Source: Rutpela maculata (taxonomy: Eukaryota > Arthropoda > Insecta > Coleoptera > Cerambycidae). Taken from it: 64,000 nt of DNA. The DNA lies in the NCBI GenBank assembly GCA_936432065.2, contig OW386291.2, forward strand, positions 104,597,823 through 104,661,822. The letters are read 5' to 3'. A program made the position numbers and the translations under genes. Shown here one piece after another: positions 1 through 11,949 of this stretch. Position 1 is the first letter of the stretch. Each line of letters begins with the position of its first letter. Under the pieces are notes generated by a model. The model was not told the origin of the DNA. It saw only the letters and a program-made list of their open reading frames with translations, and made no database searches.

Positions 1-1230
1 AGTTGTTAATTTCGGCTACAAAAAGCAAAACAATGGAAAAGAATAAACTGAGACATAAACATATAAACTCAGTTTTAAGGAACAATACGAATTCACTTGG
101 GTATTGGAGAAAAAACTTTACGTGATTTTTAATTTGAAATAAGAGCAAAAAACTGTAATTTAAATGAATAGAAATCGTTGCCGGAAAATTGAAAATGTTT
201 GATCTGCGTTTAAGTATTTCAAATTTTAATAAAGTCAAACTATTCCATCCATTGTCGATCGATCTGAAATGTAATTTATACCAAAATCTGTTTGTAAAAC
301 ATTTCCTATTTATAACAAAAAGCATAAGTTCAAGCAGTGAACGGTCATGGCCTTAGCACATACGACGAAAACTTGCAAATCAACGACCTTTAACCCTATC
401 AAATACCTCGAATACACTATCTTCTATAAAAAGTTGTCTGGTTCATGTTCTTTATTATAACTTCAAGGAATTATGGTTCCTTTATCCTTACCATCAATAT
501 AAGTTCTGGGATATAAAACATTTTGCTGTTAAAATGTATAGTAAAATTTTTATATAGAAATCCAATATATTTCGATAAAAAATCACAATTCATGCAAATA
601 TTTTTTGTATGGGTGTTCGGGGGCTGAAAATGATCTTTACTAAATTAGATTTTATGGAGCAACTTAATTTTGAAAACTGCGCTCTAGAGGGAGGGCAACT
701 ATCTATAAAAAATGTAACTGAAACACAAAAGCAAAATGATTTCGTAATAATTTTACTATTTTTTTTATAAAGGTTATTTCAATGTACATTTTTAGTATAT
801 TGATGAATATTTACATCGAGTGGAAACATCAATCCGAATCAAATACCAAGTAAAATTGTTAAAAATTGATTCTGTGGTTCTAAAGTTAATGGGCATTATG
901 TGCAATGGATATTACAAATAGAATACTAAAGTAGTAAACAATTTCCAAATAATATTTTTATACCACCGAAATATTTAGTTTTCCAGAGCTATAGAAATTA
1001 AACCATTATTAATGGTAAAATAGAATACACAAGCCAAGTCACACAGTTATACACAAATGTAAAAAAAGTTTTTTTTTCCTATTCACTCGACAAACGTTTA
1101 CGACAATTAATTCAACTTATTTTTTTTGTTTTAGTACACCTAAATAATAATAAAAGTTTGTTTTTAAAAAGTTTTTTTTTTACATTTAGTTCTATTTTTA
1201 AATTTTAAGTTACGTCTAAATTATTATGTA
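1..1230. other. AT-rich stretch, no gene seen
   Basis: Neither strand shows a frame with recognisable protein similarity. The stretch is AT-rich with many A and T runs. I see no RNA gene or clear repeat structure here. Confidence 0.6.
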
Positions 1231-1233
1231 TAA

Positions 1234-2822
1234 CACAGCCCCACAAAAAAAAAAAGTTCAAAGCAGCGAACCAGACCCATGTGTTTCTATGTATTTTCGA
1301 TCGCTGAATCCGAATCCGGGGTCAAAAAAAATCGCACACCCCCAAAATCATTAGCTAGAGCCAAAAAACACCCCCCTGAAATGGGGTAAAAAGAATATTA
1401 AGCTACGAGAATAGTTGTTACATCTTAATCAATCGAATTATACAAATCAAGGTTAAACAGCAGCGTACATACAATAGATATGAAACACACCCCCAGGGAG
1501 AGGCGAAAACTAGCCCCAATATATAAAAAAATCGATGCAAAACAGCAATGACTGCTGAAAAAGCTCAAAATGTCTAAGTTTAAAGGACACGAGAAAAACA
1601 AGAAAAAACATAAAATGCAGCAGGATTTCTAGTTTCATGGATGCTATGATTGGCTGAAATTTCGTAGTACTCTAAAATAGAATTAGAAACTTACGTACCA
1701 TCAACATTCTACAGTGTCAACCCTCAGAGGGTGTGAAAACTACCCCCTATGTAAGGTTTGACTATAAAAAGTTACAGTGACTTCTATAAAAATTCGAAAC
1801 ACCTGCGTTGTGTGGAAGAGAGAAGAAACTAGACTATGTTCGACGCTGTGCTCTAAAACCACCCCCACGGGGTTGAGAGACGCCACCTCTCATGGACATG
1901 AAACGAATAAGCAACAGTATAGCTTTTTCGTTACATCTTGAATTACGGTAGTTTACATCCTTTCTGGGGGTGTTACTTAATAACATTTATAGGACATGAG
2001 TTTCAAACTCTAAGTGTCAACGCGATTTTTGCCAATCATAGCATCCATAAAAATGTAAATCCGGTTAGTTCCTCTCTGTTTTTCCAGCATCCTACAGATA
2101 AAGGGGTAGTATCTCGCAACCCCGTGGGGGTGTTTTTCAAGCACATCGTCGAACATAGTCTAGTTTCTTCTCTCTTCCACACAACGCAGGTGTTTCGAAT
2201 TTTTATAGAAGTCACTATAACTTTTTATAGTTAAATCTTACATAGGGGGTAGTTTTCACACCCTCTGAGGGTTGACAGCGTAGGATGTTGATGGTACGTA
2301 AGTTTCTGGTTCTATTTTAGAGTACTACGCAATTTCAGCCAATCATAGCAGTCATGAAAATAGAAATTCTGTTGGATTTTACGTTTTTTCTCGTGTCCTT
2401 TGAACTTAAAGGTGGTTCTCAACCCTATAGGGGCAGTTTATGAAGATTACGTCGGACCTGATGTAGTTTCTTAACACTTTAACAAAACTTAGACATTTAG
2501 AGCTTTTTCAGCAGTCATTGCTGTTTTGGATCGATTTTTTTATATATGGGGGCTAGTTTTCACCCCTCCCTGGGGGTGTGCTTCATATCTATTGTATGTA
2601 CGCTGCTGTTTAAACTTAATTTGTAAAATTCGATTGATTAAGAAGTAACAACCATTCTGGTAGCTTAATCTTCTTTTTATCCCAGGGGGTGTTTTTTGGC
2701 TCTAGCTAATGATTTTGATGATTTTTTTTGACCCCGGATTCGGATTCAGCTACCGAAAATACATGGGGATACATGGGTCTGGTTCGCTGCTTTGAACTTT
2801 TATTTTTTTTTGTGGGGCTGTG
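1234..2822. mobile_element. CAC-ended fold-back element, 1.6 kb
   Basis: The two ends are inverted copies that begin CACAGCCCCACA and run inward for almost the whole length, so the element is one imperfect palindrome centred near 2030. A 3-bp TAA flanks both sides (1231-1233 and 2823-2825), as expected for a target-site duplication. CAC termini with a 3-bp duplication fit the CACTA/EnSpm group; PIF/Harbinger with a TWA target is the alternative. The open frame at 1938-2234 lies inside the palindrome and is not a gene. No transposase is present, so the element is non-autonomous. Confidence 0.75.
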
Positions 2823-2926
2823 TAATCATTGCGTCGTCCTTACTTAAAAAATACCGGATCGTTCGCCATTTATTAGAATACAAAAGCTGAGTGAATACAC
2901 TATGCGATCAAATTATAATTATAATA

Positions 2927-3221
2927 CACCGACACACACAAAAAAAGTTGTGAACCTGAAGCAAAAACTGTCAAAATGTATGTATTTTTGTGAGCTAAAT
3001 CCGAATTTGTCATCGGAGTTAGATTATGTCATCGGAATTTTTTTCTACATTCGATGAAAGTTAAACGTCCTCAGTTTTCAAAAGAAATTTCATCGAATGT
3101 AGAAAAAAATTTCGATGACATAGGCCAAATCTGATGGCAGATTCGGATTAAGCGCACAAAAATATATACATTTTGACAGGTTTTGTTTCAGGTTCACGAC
3201 ATTATTTTTTGTGTGCCGGTG
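2927..3221. mobile_element. CAC-ended fold-back MITE, 295 bp
   Basis: Ends are inverted CACCGRCACACA repeats that continue inward, making a nearly complete hairpin. ATA flanks both sides (2924-2926 and 3222-3224), a 3-bp target duplication like the TAA of the previous element. The shared CAC start and 3-bp duplication suggest the same CACTA-like machinery. It abuts the left end of the next TIR unit, so it inserted at or near that boundary. Confidence 0.78.
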
Positions 3222-4492
3222 ATATTTTTTTTTTCACCCTTTTTAGTGACCTCATTATTTAGCGTCTGAACACTAAAATATCCGACGTTGTGAATTTTTA
3301 AGCTTTAACATTAGACTCGTCATCAAAGAAACTTGAATTACTATGTATCGAATTTTATGTAAATCTGCAAAAATATTGCAATTATCGCAGCCATATTGGA
3401 TTCGCCATTTTGAATTTTTCTAACTTTTGACATCAGATTCGTTATCAGCTACACCTAAAATACGTAACTACCAATTTTAATGCAACGGAATTTGAATTTT
3501 TTATCACAAAAATTTAATGAAATTATGACTAGCGACTTCGCCAAATATTGCAAAATTTTCAACTAAAAATATTTTGCTTTTAATTTTTGCTCACCTTGCA
3601 CTAGACGTAGCTTGCTGAAATTAATATGGGACTACCACCGAGCCATACCCTACAGTTTTAGAAGATTTCATAAAAATCGCTTAAGCGAATATATAAGCAA
3701 TGATTGAAGAAATATATTTTTAAACCATAAATAACGGATCGAATTGTAGTCCAATCAGTGGGGGGTTAGGCCCTACAAAAGGTGGAGTAGAAATGATATT
3801 GATATGTTGTTTAAGTCGAAACTCGGATGAAAAGTACAAGTTTTCGACGCCATCTTGATTAAAAGGTACAAAAAATGGATTTTCAAAATAATTCGGCAAC
3901 TCTCGATCATACGAGAAAAATATTCGTAACAAAGCTGAAGAGGACAAAATTTCCAGCATTTCTTGTATATACATTTTTATTGTAAGTCTAATGTGTAACG
4001 AGATATAGCGGCAGAAAAAAATGTATTATATGTATAACGTACGTTTACAATATAATATTTTGTATATTATCATTATTATTATTAGAAAACGCGAGCAGAA
4101 CGGAAGATGCGCAGCACTCAGGCCTATCGGCCAATTGTACATTCGCGACATTTAGGATCCCCTAGAAAAGACCACGCTCTCCACGAAGGAGAGCAGCCCT
4201 TTCCAGGGTAGATCCCGTAGTACCTCCGGCTGTAGAAACTGCCTTCCGAAATACCTATACCTCTACACTCCTATTGATGCACAATGGCATAGGATATGGG
4301 TGATGGTTTCATCCTCCACTCCACACATCCTACAAGTAGGATCATCTTTCAACTGCATTGTATCCTACCATCCGTCTCAATCGCTCTCTATCGAGCTCAA
4401 TCAGCCACTTTATGGTGGAGCCTCGACTGTTTCATTCTGAGCCCAATAGTTGTTAAACTGTGCCGTAGACCAGTCTTGCATCTCTAATTGTA

Positions 4493-4977
4493 TCAGACTT
4501 CTTGGCAGACCGAAGGCTGGTTCGGGGCCAGGGAAAGGAGTTTTTGCTCCTTCACCCGCCGGTCTGCTTCTTCGTTGCCCTCGACTCCACTGTGTTCGGG
4601 CACCCACATAAGTTTAACTGAGTTGCATTCACACAGCTCAGTCAGAATGTTTCGACAGTTCAGCACCAGCTTAGAGGTCACCTCGTTTGATGCAAGACCC
4701 TCAAAGCTGCCTGACTGTAGCTACATATATAAATATGCTTATTAACGAAGCCTCTTTTGAGGTTTTTGCTTGCACACAGTAAAATGGCATACATCTCAGC
4801 CTGAAATACACTAGGATACTTACCAAGTGGCGCCGATATACGAGCCCTTGGCTTGCATCCGTGTACACCAGCACCGGTTCCCTTCTGAGTCTTCGATCCG
4901 TCTGTGTACCATTCCAGACCTCCGGGACTCGGAAGATTCATTTTATCGCGTTCCCAGTCGTCTCGACTAGGGAACAC
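4493..4977 (-). pseudogene. RNase H domain of the LOA/I-type LINE
   Basis: The frame starting at 4977 contains EWYTDGSKT, the first catalytic-Asp motif of RNase H, then FQAEMYAIL with the catalytic Glu. A second frame (4681-4493) continues with VPEHSGVEGNEEAD, the His/Asp motif at the end of the domain. The expected central motif reads CSYSQAAL where most LINE RNases H have a catalytic Asp. A frameshift near 4680 separates the two parts. The domain normally removes RNA template during target-primed reverse transcription. The copy is dead. Confidence 0.75.
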
Positions 4978-5838
4978 GATTGTATATGGAATAGTGAACT
5001 AATAGACGGGGAGACACCAGTCGTCCTCTGACTGAGCAGAGCTAGAGTCTTTGTGTGCCCCAGCCCGTGTCCCGTCGCGTTCCACATTCCACTTTTAAAC
5101 AGTCTATTTGCTGCTTTCCTAGCTTCCACTTCGAAATGCAAGGGAGTGAGTCCAAGGATAGTCTCCATTGCAGCCGTTGGGGTGGTCCTGACTGCTTCTG
5201 TTATTCCTAGGCAAGCTAGCCTTTGAACTTGACACAGGCGAGCCCTAATTGTGAAGCGCTCCTGGGAGCGCCACCACACATGAGCCGCATATGTTATAAG
5301 GAGTTTCACCATAACGGTGTATAGCCTTTGAACTTGACACAGACGAGCCCTAATTGTGAAGCGCTCCTGCGAGCGCTACCACACATGAGCCGCATATGTT
5401 ATGAGGAGTTTCACCATAAAGGGTGGTCCTTGGATTTATTCCCCACTTAAGACCGAAGATACGCTTGCACATCCACAGGGATGCGCAGGCTTTCCTCACT
5501 TGAGCTTCCACGTGGTCCTTTCATGACAGATTGGAGTCTAGGGTTACTCCCAGGTACGTACGGGAAAGACACAGACAAAGACGAGTGCCCATGAGAGAAG
5601 GAAGCTGAAAATCGCTTATTTTTCTCCTTTTAGTGAACAGCATTAGCTCTGTTTTGCCAGGGTTGACCGAGAGCCCGTGTCTGTTACACCATAACTGAAC
5701 TATGTTAAGAGCCCTTTGCATGAGCCCTGAATAGTCACTTCAAATCGGCCTCTTATCATGATAGCCAGATCGTCTGCATATGCTTGCGCGTAGTAACCTG
5801 CTTCGCTCAATTCGATCAGTAGCATGAGGTTCCATGTA
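4938..5838 (-). pseudogene. RT C-terminal half of the LOA/I-type LINE
   Basis: Reading the minus strand from about 5838: YAQAYADDLAIM (RT motif C, the metal-binding YADD), then GLSVNPGKTELMLF and YLGVTLD, all landmarks of LINE reverse transcriptases. After 5312 the thumb region appears (ITYAAHVWW, then CLGITEAVRTTPTAAM). Several frameshifts and a 104-bp internal duplication break the frame. The polypeptide would have copied LINE RNA into DNA at a nicked target. Motifs A and B are absent because the copy is 5'-truncated. Confidence 0.72.
5216..5420. repeat. 104-bp tandem duplication inside the LINE
   Basis: About 104 bp starting near GCCTTTGAACTTGACACAG is present twice head to tail (about 5219-5318 and 5323-5420), with only a few base differences between copies. 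It lies in the RT thumb-coding part of the LINE and duplicates the stretch that encodes KLLITYAAHVWW. Confidence 0.85.
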
Positions 5839-5869
5839 ACAGGTTTGTATATTGTTTATTTTATTATTA

Positions 5870-6545
5870 TTTTTTTTACGGCCCCGGTCGATTGATGTTG
5901 ACGTCTTCATTAATCTGGGCCTCCATTGACAAAATTTCTTCATCTTCGTCGTCGCTCTCGATGCGAACCTGTGGTGAATTTTCACATGATTCACCATCAC
6001 AGAATCCACACACAATGGAGCACTTCAACTCAGTTTTTCTATAGCCACACGCTCTGCCGCATCCTTTTTTGCATTTACACGAAATGACATTTAATAAGGT
6101 CTCAGATGCCGGTTTTCCTATCTTTGTTACTGGACGGAGAGCATTGGTGCCAAGTTTCCAGCTCCAGTCTTCTCGATTTTTATGGACTCCATATCATTTT
6201 TGGACTTGGAACGACCTAAACGCATGATACCGTGCAGCGTCCCTTGTAGGTGGCAGAGAAGCAAGATGAAATTTGCTTTTTCTTGTGGATTTCATCAAAC
6301 GTTGGTAGCGGCCCTGTTCCAGTTTCCTTATCCATGTTACTTGCCACTATACAAAGAACGACAAAGCGTGCTCCAGCGTCTGCTATAACTTCTGGTTTTG
6401 TATCCTGATATTTGAAGATGCCAATAATATCATTGTCTTGTTTGTTTCTGAACAAGCGAACAAAATTTTGGTTTTCCTTGGCCAAATAGTGACGATGTTG
6501 TGTCGCAGCCACTAAACGCATGGAGAAACAGAATGTTCTCAGCAG
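5870..6545 (-). pseudogene. FEN1-like transposon-borne gene, C-terminal half (copy 1)
   Basis: Read on the minus strand with two or three frameshifts. The first landmark is a GCDTTSS motif just upstream of 6500, which I align with the last acidic motif of FEN1/XPG-type nucleases. Then follow VIADAGARFVV, AARYHAFRSF and WKLGTNALRPVT, all shared with the other copies in this window. The end is a Cys-rich tail, CKCKKGCGRACGYRK through CDGESCENS (about 6110-5990), resembling a CXC-type zinc-binding segment, then an acidic end and a stop near 5870. The N-terminal nuclease part is missing. The role is inferred, not known. The gene lies between the inverted repeats of unit 1. Confidence 0.65.
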
Positions 6546-6964
6546 CTTCTTTATGCTTTAAACATTTCGTGGCATACAGTATTTCAGCAGTTAAAGAAAA
6601 TTCGTCATTGTTAATTTAATTCCACAAAAATTTAATGATTTGCGAAGCACTCCGCTAGGAGGAGCTAGTAAAAACTTAATTTTCTAATAAAAAAATTCAA
6701 ATTTCGTCGGAATTGCATTAAAATTGGCAGTTAGGTATTTTAGGAGTAGCTGATAACGAATCTGATGTTAAAAGTTAAGTATTAAAAATAGCGAATCCAA
6801 TATGGCAATAATTGCAATTCTTTTGCAGATTTACATAAAATTTGATACATAGTGATTTCAGGATCTTCTAATAACAAGCCTAATGTTAAAGCTTAAAAAG
6901 TCACAACGACGGGTCTTTTGTTGTGTAGAAGATAATTATAGAGGCAACTAAAAAGGGCGAAAAA

Positions 6965-8085
6965 AAAAATAAGAGGATTATCACAGAAATTCACAGAATT
7001 TAGTCAGCAATATAATTACTAACTTTTTTAAAAAATCCGTAAAAGCCTAGAACCCTTGTAAATATTCTGCGCCATATTCTTTACCTAAAAACCTACGCTA
7101 AACAAATTTATGGACGCATCCCACGAAAATTTCCATTCCATCCTTACTAACGGGTGTGTGAATTTGTTTGAAAGTAATCCTAATTTCGCTAAAATACAAA
7201 GGAATCCACTTCAGTTTTCCATTCCTGTTTATTTGGTTAGTGTACAGTTACACTGCCATCAGGAGCACGCAATTATTGTACAAGTCCCCTCTTCAAGAAC
7301 ATTACAAAATATACTTCAGAGGTGTTTTCGAGCACACATCTAAAGTCTATTCAGGGGTCCACTCCTTGCGCCACTCCAAGCATACTAGATTAATACAAGC
7401 AATTAGCAGTCGCGTTCAAACAAGTTAATGCAAGCATTAAATATTTGACGATATTTTCTGAGAAACGGAGAATTGCAAATGAATTGCACGTTCGGTGGCT
7501 GTTCGGGGTAATTGTCTGCGAGGAGCTTCGAAATAATGACCTTATGCCTAGAACGTGGCAAGTTTGTGGGGATAACCGGCAGCGCCGCAGACTAATCGGG
7601 TGCATATGTGTCTTGCCTGGGGTGGTCCTGTGAAACATAACTAACAGACATCTAGGAATTTATAGGCATGATGGGAGACGAGAGAGATAACACTCTAAAA
7701 GTTCCAGTTAATAGAGTTTAAAGTTAATGGTTTTATGCGCATCCGGGTAGTTCTTTTATGCAGATGTGCATAATACTTCTTACTGAAGAAGTTGTGGATG
7801 CGAATCTAATTAATTACTAACGATTTCCATACGTCCTTAAAAATAAAAGTACAAATTAAGTATAGTGGATGTCCTGTGAATAAGTACGTTCCTTTCCAAG
7901 AGGTGATAGAACTATAAAAGTTAAGTTGAGATTTGTAGATATATTTACTTTAAATCGATTTATAAGGGAGGTCCCACCCCTTCAAGTGAGCAAGTAAAAC
8001 AATTATTGCCTAACAAATTCAAAACGTCTTAGTTATAGACATTCTTTATTTAAGTTACAAAAAAGTTATTAAAGAAATGTATGCA
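6965..8085. other. No gene seen
   Basis: Short frames occur on both strands (for example 7110-7343 and 7445-7633) but none has a recognisable motif or consistent codon use. I see no RNA gene. Confidence 0.5.
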
Positions 8086-9870
8086 TTAATACATTAAATG
8101 TACAGGAAGATAATACGAATGTCGTGGAACACTGGGAAGCTGCAAAGATACAGTTACACCGAACTGCCAGTGATGTCATAAAGCAAAAGGCACGGATTAG
8201 AAACAGTGTGAACGAAAAGTGCAAGGATGCAACAAGTGGAAATAAAAAGCCCAACTCATAGTGCAACAGAGGCATAAGACTCGAGCAGCTATAGAAAGAT
8301 ATCAAGAGAGAAGGGAGGAAAAGAAAAGTACACAAAAGAAAGAAGAAAGAACCAACACAAAGATAAATAATATAAGAAAAGTCTTCAAAGCACAATGTAG
8401 AGACAAGGAAGGCAATATTGTGAGCAACAAGCAAGGCATACTAGAACGCTGGGAGAACATTTCCAGGAACTGCGCAACAAAGAACCCGAAGCCGAAGAAG
8501 ACCTCCAAACCCCACGCCCGGTCTCGAGGACGATAATCATGAACAGTGGGCTGAAGAAACTCCACTGACTATAGGAGATACTAAAGCTGCAATTGCCAAA
8601 CTTAATAAGGCTCCGATGTCTTGCTTGCAGAACTATTAAAAAACAGTGGCGATAGCCTCATTGCATATTTACATAACCTTACTAAGATCTGGTCACAATC
8701 TGTAACCTCTCCAGGATGTAACCTTGGCATAACATGCCCAATACATAAGAAGGAGGTTATAATGATCTGCGCCAATTATAGGGGAGTTGCTATTATACAA
8801 AGTGTATAAAATCCTCTCCATTATACCTGCTAGGTTACAACTCTACGCTTACGAGCTATATGCTTACCACAGGAGATTACCAATGTTTCTTCTGCACTGG
8901 CAAAGGAACAATAGACACGCATTATATATTTCGATTTTTTAGAAAAAGTATTACGAGACTCGGAAATCGATGTCAAAGGAACAATCTTCTATAGTCAGTG
9001 CAAATATTGGCATATGCGTAGATATAATTTCAAGAAGCAAAGAAGCAGCAGCTATGGAGCTCATAATCAGCGAGAAATAGGTAAAATATATATTCGCCAC
9101 CACACATCAGCAAGAACGAGAGACACCCACGTGAACATCAATGGCTGTTCATTCGAAATAGTTAACTATACAGTGTGTCCCAGGATAGATGTAACAAGAG
9201 GTGTAATGGACCAAACATTTTGGAAGTTTCAAAAAAATAATTTTATATTCCTGAAAATTGGTATAGAGGTATAAAATTGCATTCTAAATAACTTTTCTTA
9301 GTGGAATTTTTTCATATTTTGAAAAATAAAGGTACTTTATCGGTGGTGTTTTTTACAACTTTGCTTATAAAACACCTTGTAGAACACCAAATCAAGTCAT
9401 TTTTGGTATACTTTAGTTTTACAACAAGCAAGACTCAATCCCCAAATACCATTCCAAAATTCCAAAATTCCAAAATTCCAAAATTTTTGGTCCATTACAC
9501 CTCTTGTTACATCTATCCTGGGACACACTGTATATTTAGGATCTTTAGTCAATAGCATAAACACCGTAAGAGATGAAGTGCTGATGCTACTACAGTCGAA
9601 TGAAACACATCATCAAGCTGGTCAAGAAGGATCAAATGTACTCTGTACAAGACACTAATTAGACTTGTATTAACTTATGATCCAGAAATCTGGACACTCA
9701 CACAAAACGATAAGTCTCCCTTGGGATGCTCGGAAGAAAGATTTTGAGGAAACTATTTGGTGCTGTAAATGAGTCGGTGGGAAATCGAGCAGTACGAAGA
9801 CCAAGGCTACGATATACAGACGACGCGCGACGTAGAACGAGACTTTAAGACAATGGGCTAGTGGACAATA
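8086..9870 (+). pseudogene. RTE-clade LINE relic (endonuclease-RT linker and RT)
   Basis: A degenerate reading frame, shifted several times, follows the RTE/BovB reverse-transcriptase pattern: AAIAKLNK, then AELLKNSGDSLIAYL, then NLGITCPIHKK and NYRGVAIIQSV (8590-8810), later CSFEIVN (about 9140-9165), VNSINTVRDEV (from about 9545) and TLIRLVLTYDPEIWTLT (about 9655-9705). The upstream part (8090-8540) looks like the lysine-rich linker after the endonuclease. In RTE elements this protein nicks DNA and reverse-transcribes the element RNA. A MITE at 9169-9532 splits the frame. Many stops and shifts show it is old and inactive. Confidence 0.75.
9169..9532. mobile_element. Tc1/mariner-type MITE, 364 bp
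   Basis: Both ends are inverted copies of TACAGTGTGTCCCAGGATAG that stay identical for about 47 bp and continue imperfectly to about 56 bp. Insertion at TA is typical of Tc1/mariner. Removing the element and one TA restores the RTE reading VNYLGSLVN across the site, which independently confirms the boundaries. The 3' part contains several short CCAAAATT-type tandem copies. No transposase is encoded. Confidence 0.9.
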
Positions 9871-10172
9871 ACGAAAACGACAAAATTAATAATATGGCAT
9901 TATAGTATTACCAGAGAACTTATACCATAGGAAAGCGACAATATCGGCGGTTCCTTTGACATTTTATGGCCCGGTTCTAATGACATTGATATGAGTGAAA
10001 GACAACCTCTTACACTGAGAGAACTGTAAAGTTTGACGTACACTGAAAGTAATTCAGTATAATATGTACTCAACACAATCTCTTACACTGAGAGAACTTT
10101 AAAGTTAAATGTACACTGAAAATATTTCAGTATAATATGTATAATACCACATATTAAATATATGGTGATAAT

Positions 10173-11945
10173 ATTTCCCGACCTACCCTTCACCCACTAC
10201 CCCTAAACCTGAAAACCACCCCCCTTCTCCAATTTTCCGGTGCTAGGCTTGCGAGGGCCTGTCGCATCGGTTTTTTTTGTCAGTTAGAATAAAATAGGTA
10301 AATATTTACCACAGGCGACCTAACCCACCCCCGGGGTTGAAACTACCCCCACCCCCAATAACTAAATGCCACGAAAACAACGAAACTACTCCCGTTTTCG
10401 AGGTGGAAATCACGAAGGTGACAATATTTTTCGACATATCCTTCACCCACTACCCCCACCCCATTCTTAAAGGGGATGAAAAAAAAATAGAATTGTGATT
10501 TAGTGTGTATACATGAACCAAGTGACAATATTTCTCGACATATCCTTCACCCACTACCCCCACCCCATTCTTAAAGGGGATGAAAAAAAATAGAATTGTG
10601 ATTTAGTGTGTATACATGAACCAAAGGCCTCAACAATTTTTTTTAATTCCCATCACCGTTACCCCATCCCACCGCACCCCACCGCAACCCCCACTACCGA
10701 TGTGATATATCGTTTTATGGGTTGTTGGGGTCGATGATGTCAAATAATAGATTATTAAAGTTCCATAAACAATTATTTCCACATAGTGGAGTGCAAAAAG
10801 TACCAAAATTTTTTTCGTTGTGAGAAACTTGGATAGAAATAGATGTAGAAGTAGTGATTCCTTGCAGCGGTTTTTAATAAAATAGCTTATTATCGTTGTT
10901 GTCGTGGCATTTCGTTATTGGAGGTAGGGAGTAGTTTCAACCCCCAGGGTTGAGTCAGGTCACCTGTGGTCAATCGTTACTTATTTTATTCGAATTAATA
11001 AAAAAAGCGATCCGACGCAAGTCTAGCACCGGAAAATCGGAAAAGGGGGTGGTTTTTCAGGTCTGGGGGTAGTCGGTGAAGGATATGTCGGGAAATATTG
11101 TTACCATCGTATTCCCCGCCCTCGAAAGCGGGAGTTTATCGCTGTCCAGCTTACTTTCGTTGTTTTAGTGGTACTTCGTTATTGGGGGCGGTGCGGTGGT
11201 AGGTTAGGTCACCTGTGGTAAATATTTTCCTATTTTATTCAAACTGACCAAAAAACAACCGACCCGACGAGCTCTCGCAAGCCAAGCACAGGAAAATCAG
11301 AAAAGGGGGTGGGGTTTTTTCGTTTAGGGGTAGTGGGTGAAGGGTAGGTCGGGAAATATTGTCACCATCGTATTTCCCGCCCTCGAAAACGGTATCGGTA
11401 TACTGCTTTCCAGCTGATTTTCATTGTTTTCGTAGCATTTTGTTATTGGGTGTGGGGGTAGTTTCAACCCCCGGGGGTAGATTAGGTCACCTGTGGTAAA
11501 TATTTTATTTTATTCTAACTGACCAAAAAAAAACCGATACGACAGGCCCTCGCAAGCCTAGCACCGGAAAATTGGAGAAGGGGGGGTGGTTTTCAGGTTT
11601 AGGGGTAGTGGGTGAAGGGTAGGTCGGTAAATATTATCACCATCGTATTCCTAGTCCTCGAAAACGGGGGCATACCGCTTTCCAGCTGATTTTCGTTGTT
11701 TTCGTGGTTCTTCGTTATTGTAGGTGAGGGTAGTTTTAACTCCGAAGGGGTGGGGCGGGGTTAAGTCACCTGTGGTCAATATTTACTTATTTTATTTAAA
11801 TTAACCAAAAAAAAAACCGATTCGACAAGCCCTCGCAAGCGTAGCACCGAAAAATCGAAAAAGGGGGTGGTTTTTTCGATTTAGTTGGACACTAGGTCGG
11901 AAAATATTGTCACCATCGTGTTCCCCGCCCTCGAAAACGGGGAGG
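10173..11945. repeat. Satellite-like array of about 265-bp units with an inverted copy
   Basis: Four head-to-tail units start near 10904, 11169, 11431 and 11703, each with a CGTTATTG box, a C- or G-rich block, TCACCTGTGGT, a T/A run, GCACCGGAAAAT and GTCACCATCGT. One copy lies inverted at about 10173-10480, giving a fold-back shape. In the middle, about 95-100 bp is directly duplicated (about 10432-10530 and 10531-10625). A fragment of the unit recurs at 50432-50530. The block is clearly GC-richer than its surroundings and has no coding potential. It may be the internal array of a larger non-autonomous element. Confidence 0.75.
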
Positions 11946-11949
11946 ATAT

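Larger units (their letters stand above)
4085..5837 (-). mobile_element. 5'-truncated LOA/I-type LINE
   Basis: On the minus strand this reads, in order: the end of the reverse-transcriptase palm with a YADD box near 5780, the RT C-terminal region, an RNase H domain and an untranslated tail that ends in a TAA-rich run at about 4065-4085. RT followed by RNase H is typical of the I, R1 and LOA groups. The 5' part up to the middle of RT is missing, as in ordinary incomplete reverse transcription. It sits inside TIR unit 1 and is therefore younger than that unit. Confidence 0.75.
3225..6964 (-). mobile_element. TIR unit 1 carrying a FEN1-like gene relic
   Basis: The left end (about 3225-3540) and the right end (about 6640-6964) are inverted copies: a T-run, then CACCCTTTTTAGTG with the inner part following. 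A TA dinucleotide lies outside the poly-T/poly-A on both sides, a possible TA duplication. Between the ends are the C-terminal half of a FEN1-like gene (minus strand) and a later LINE insertion. The inner left segment 3755-3990 is repeated in unit 2 at 14080-14290 and, inverted, at 17128-17352, so units 1 and 2 belong to one family. I cannot assign it to a named DNA-transposon superfamily. Confidence 0.6.

Noticed and set aside
8069..8565. Minus-strand hydrophobic frames rich in Phe and Leu
   Set aside because: They are the complement of the lysine-rich RTE linker on the plus strand, not membrane proteins.
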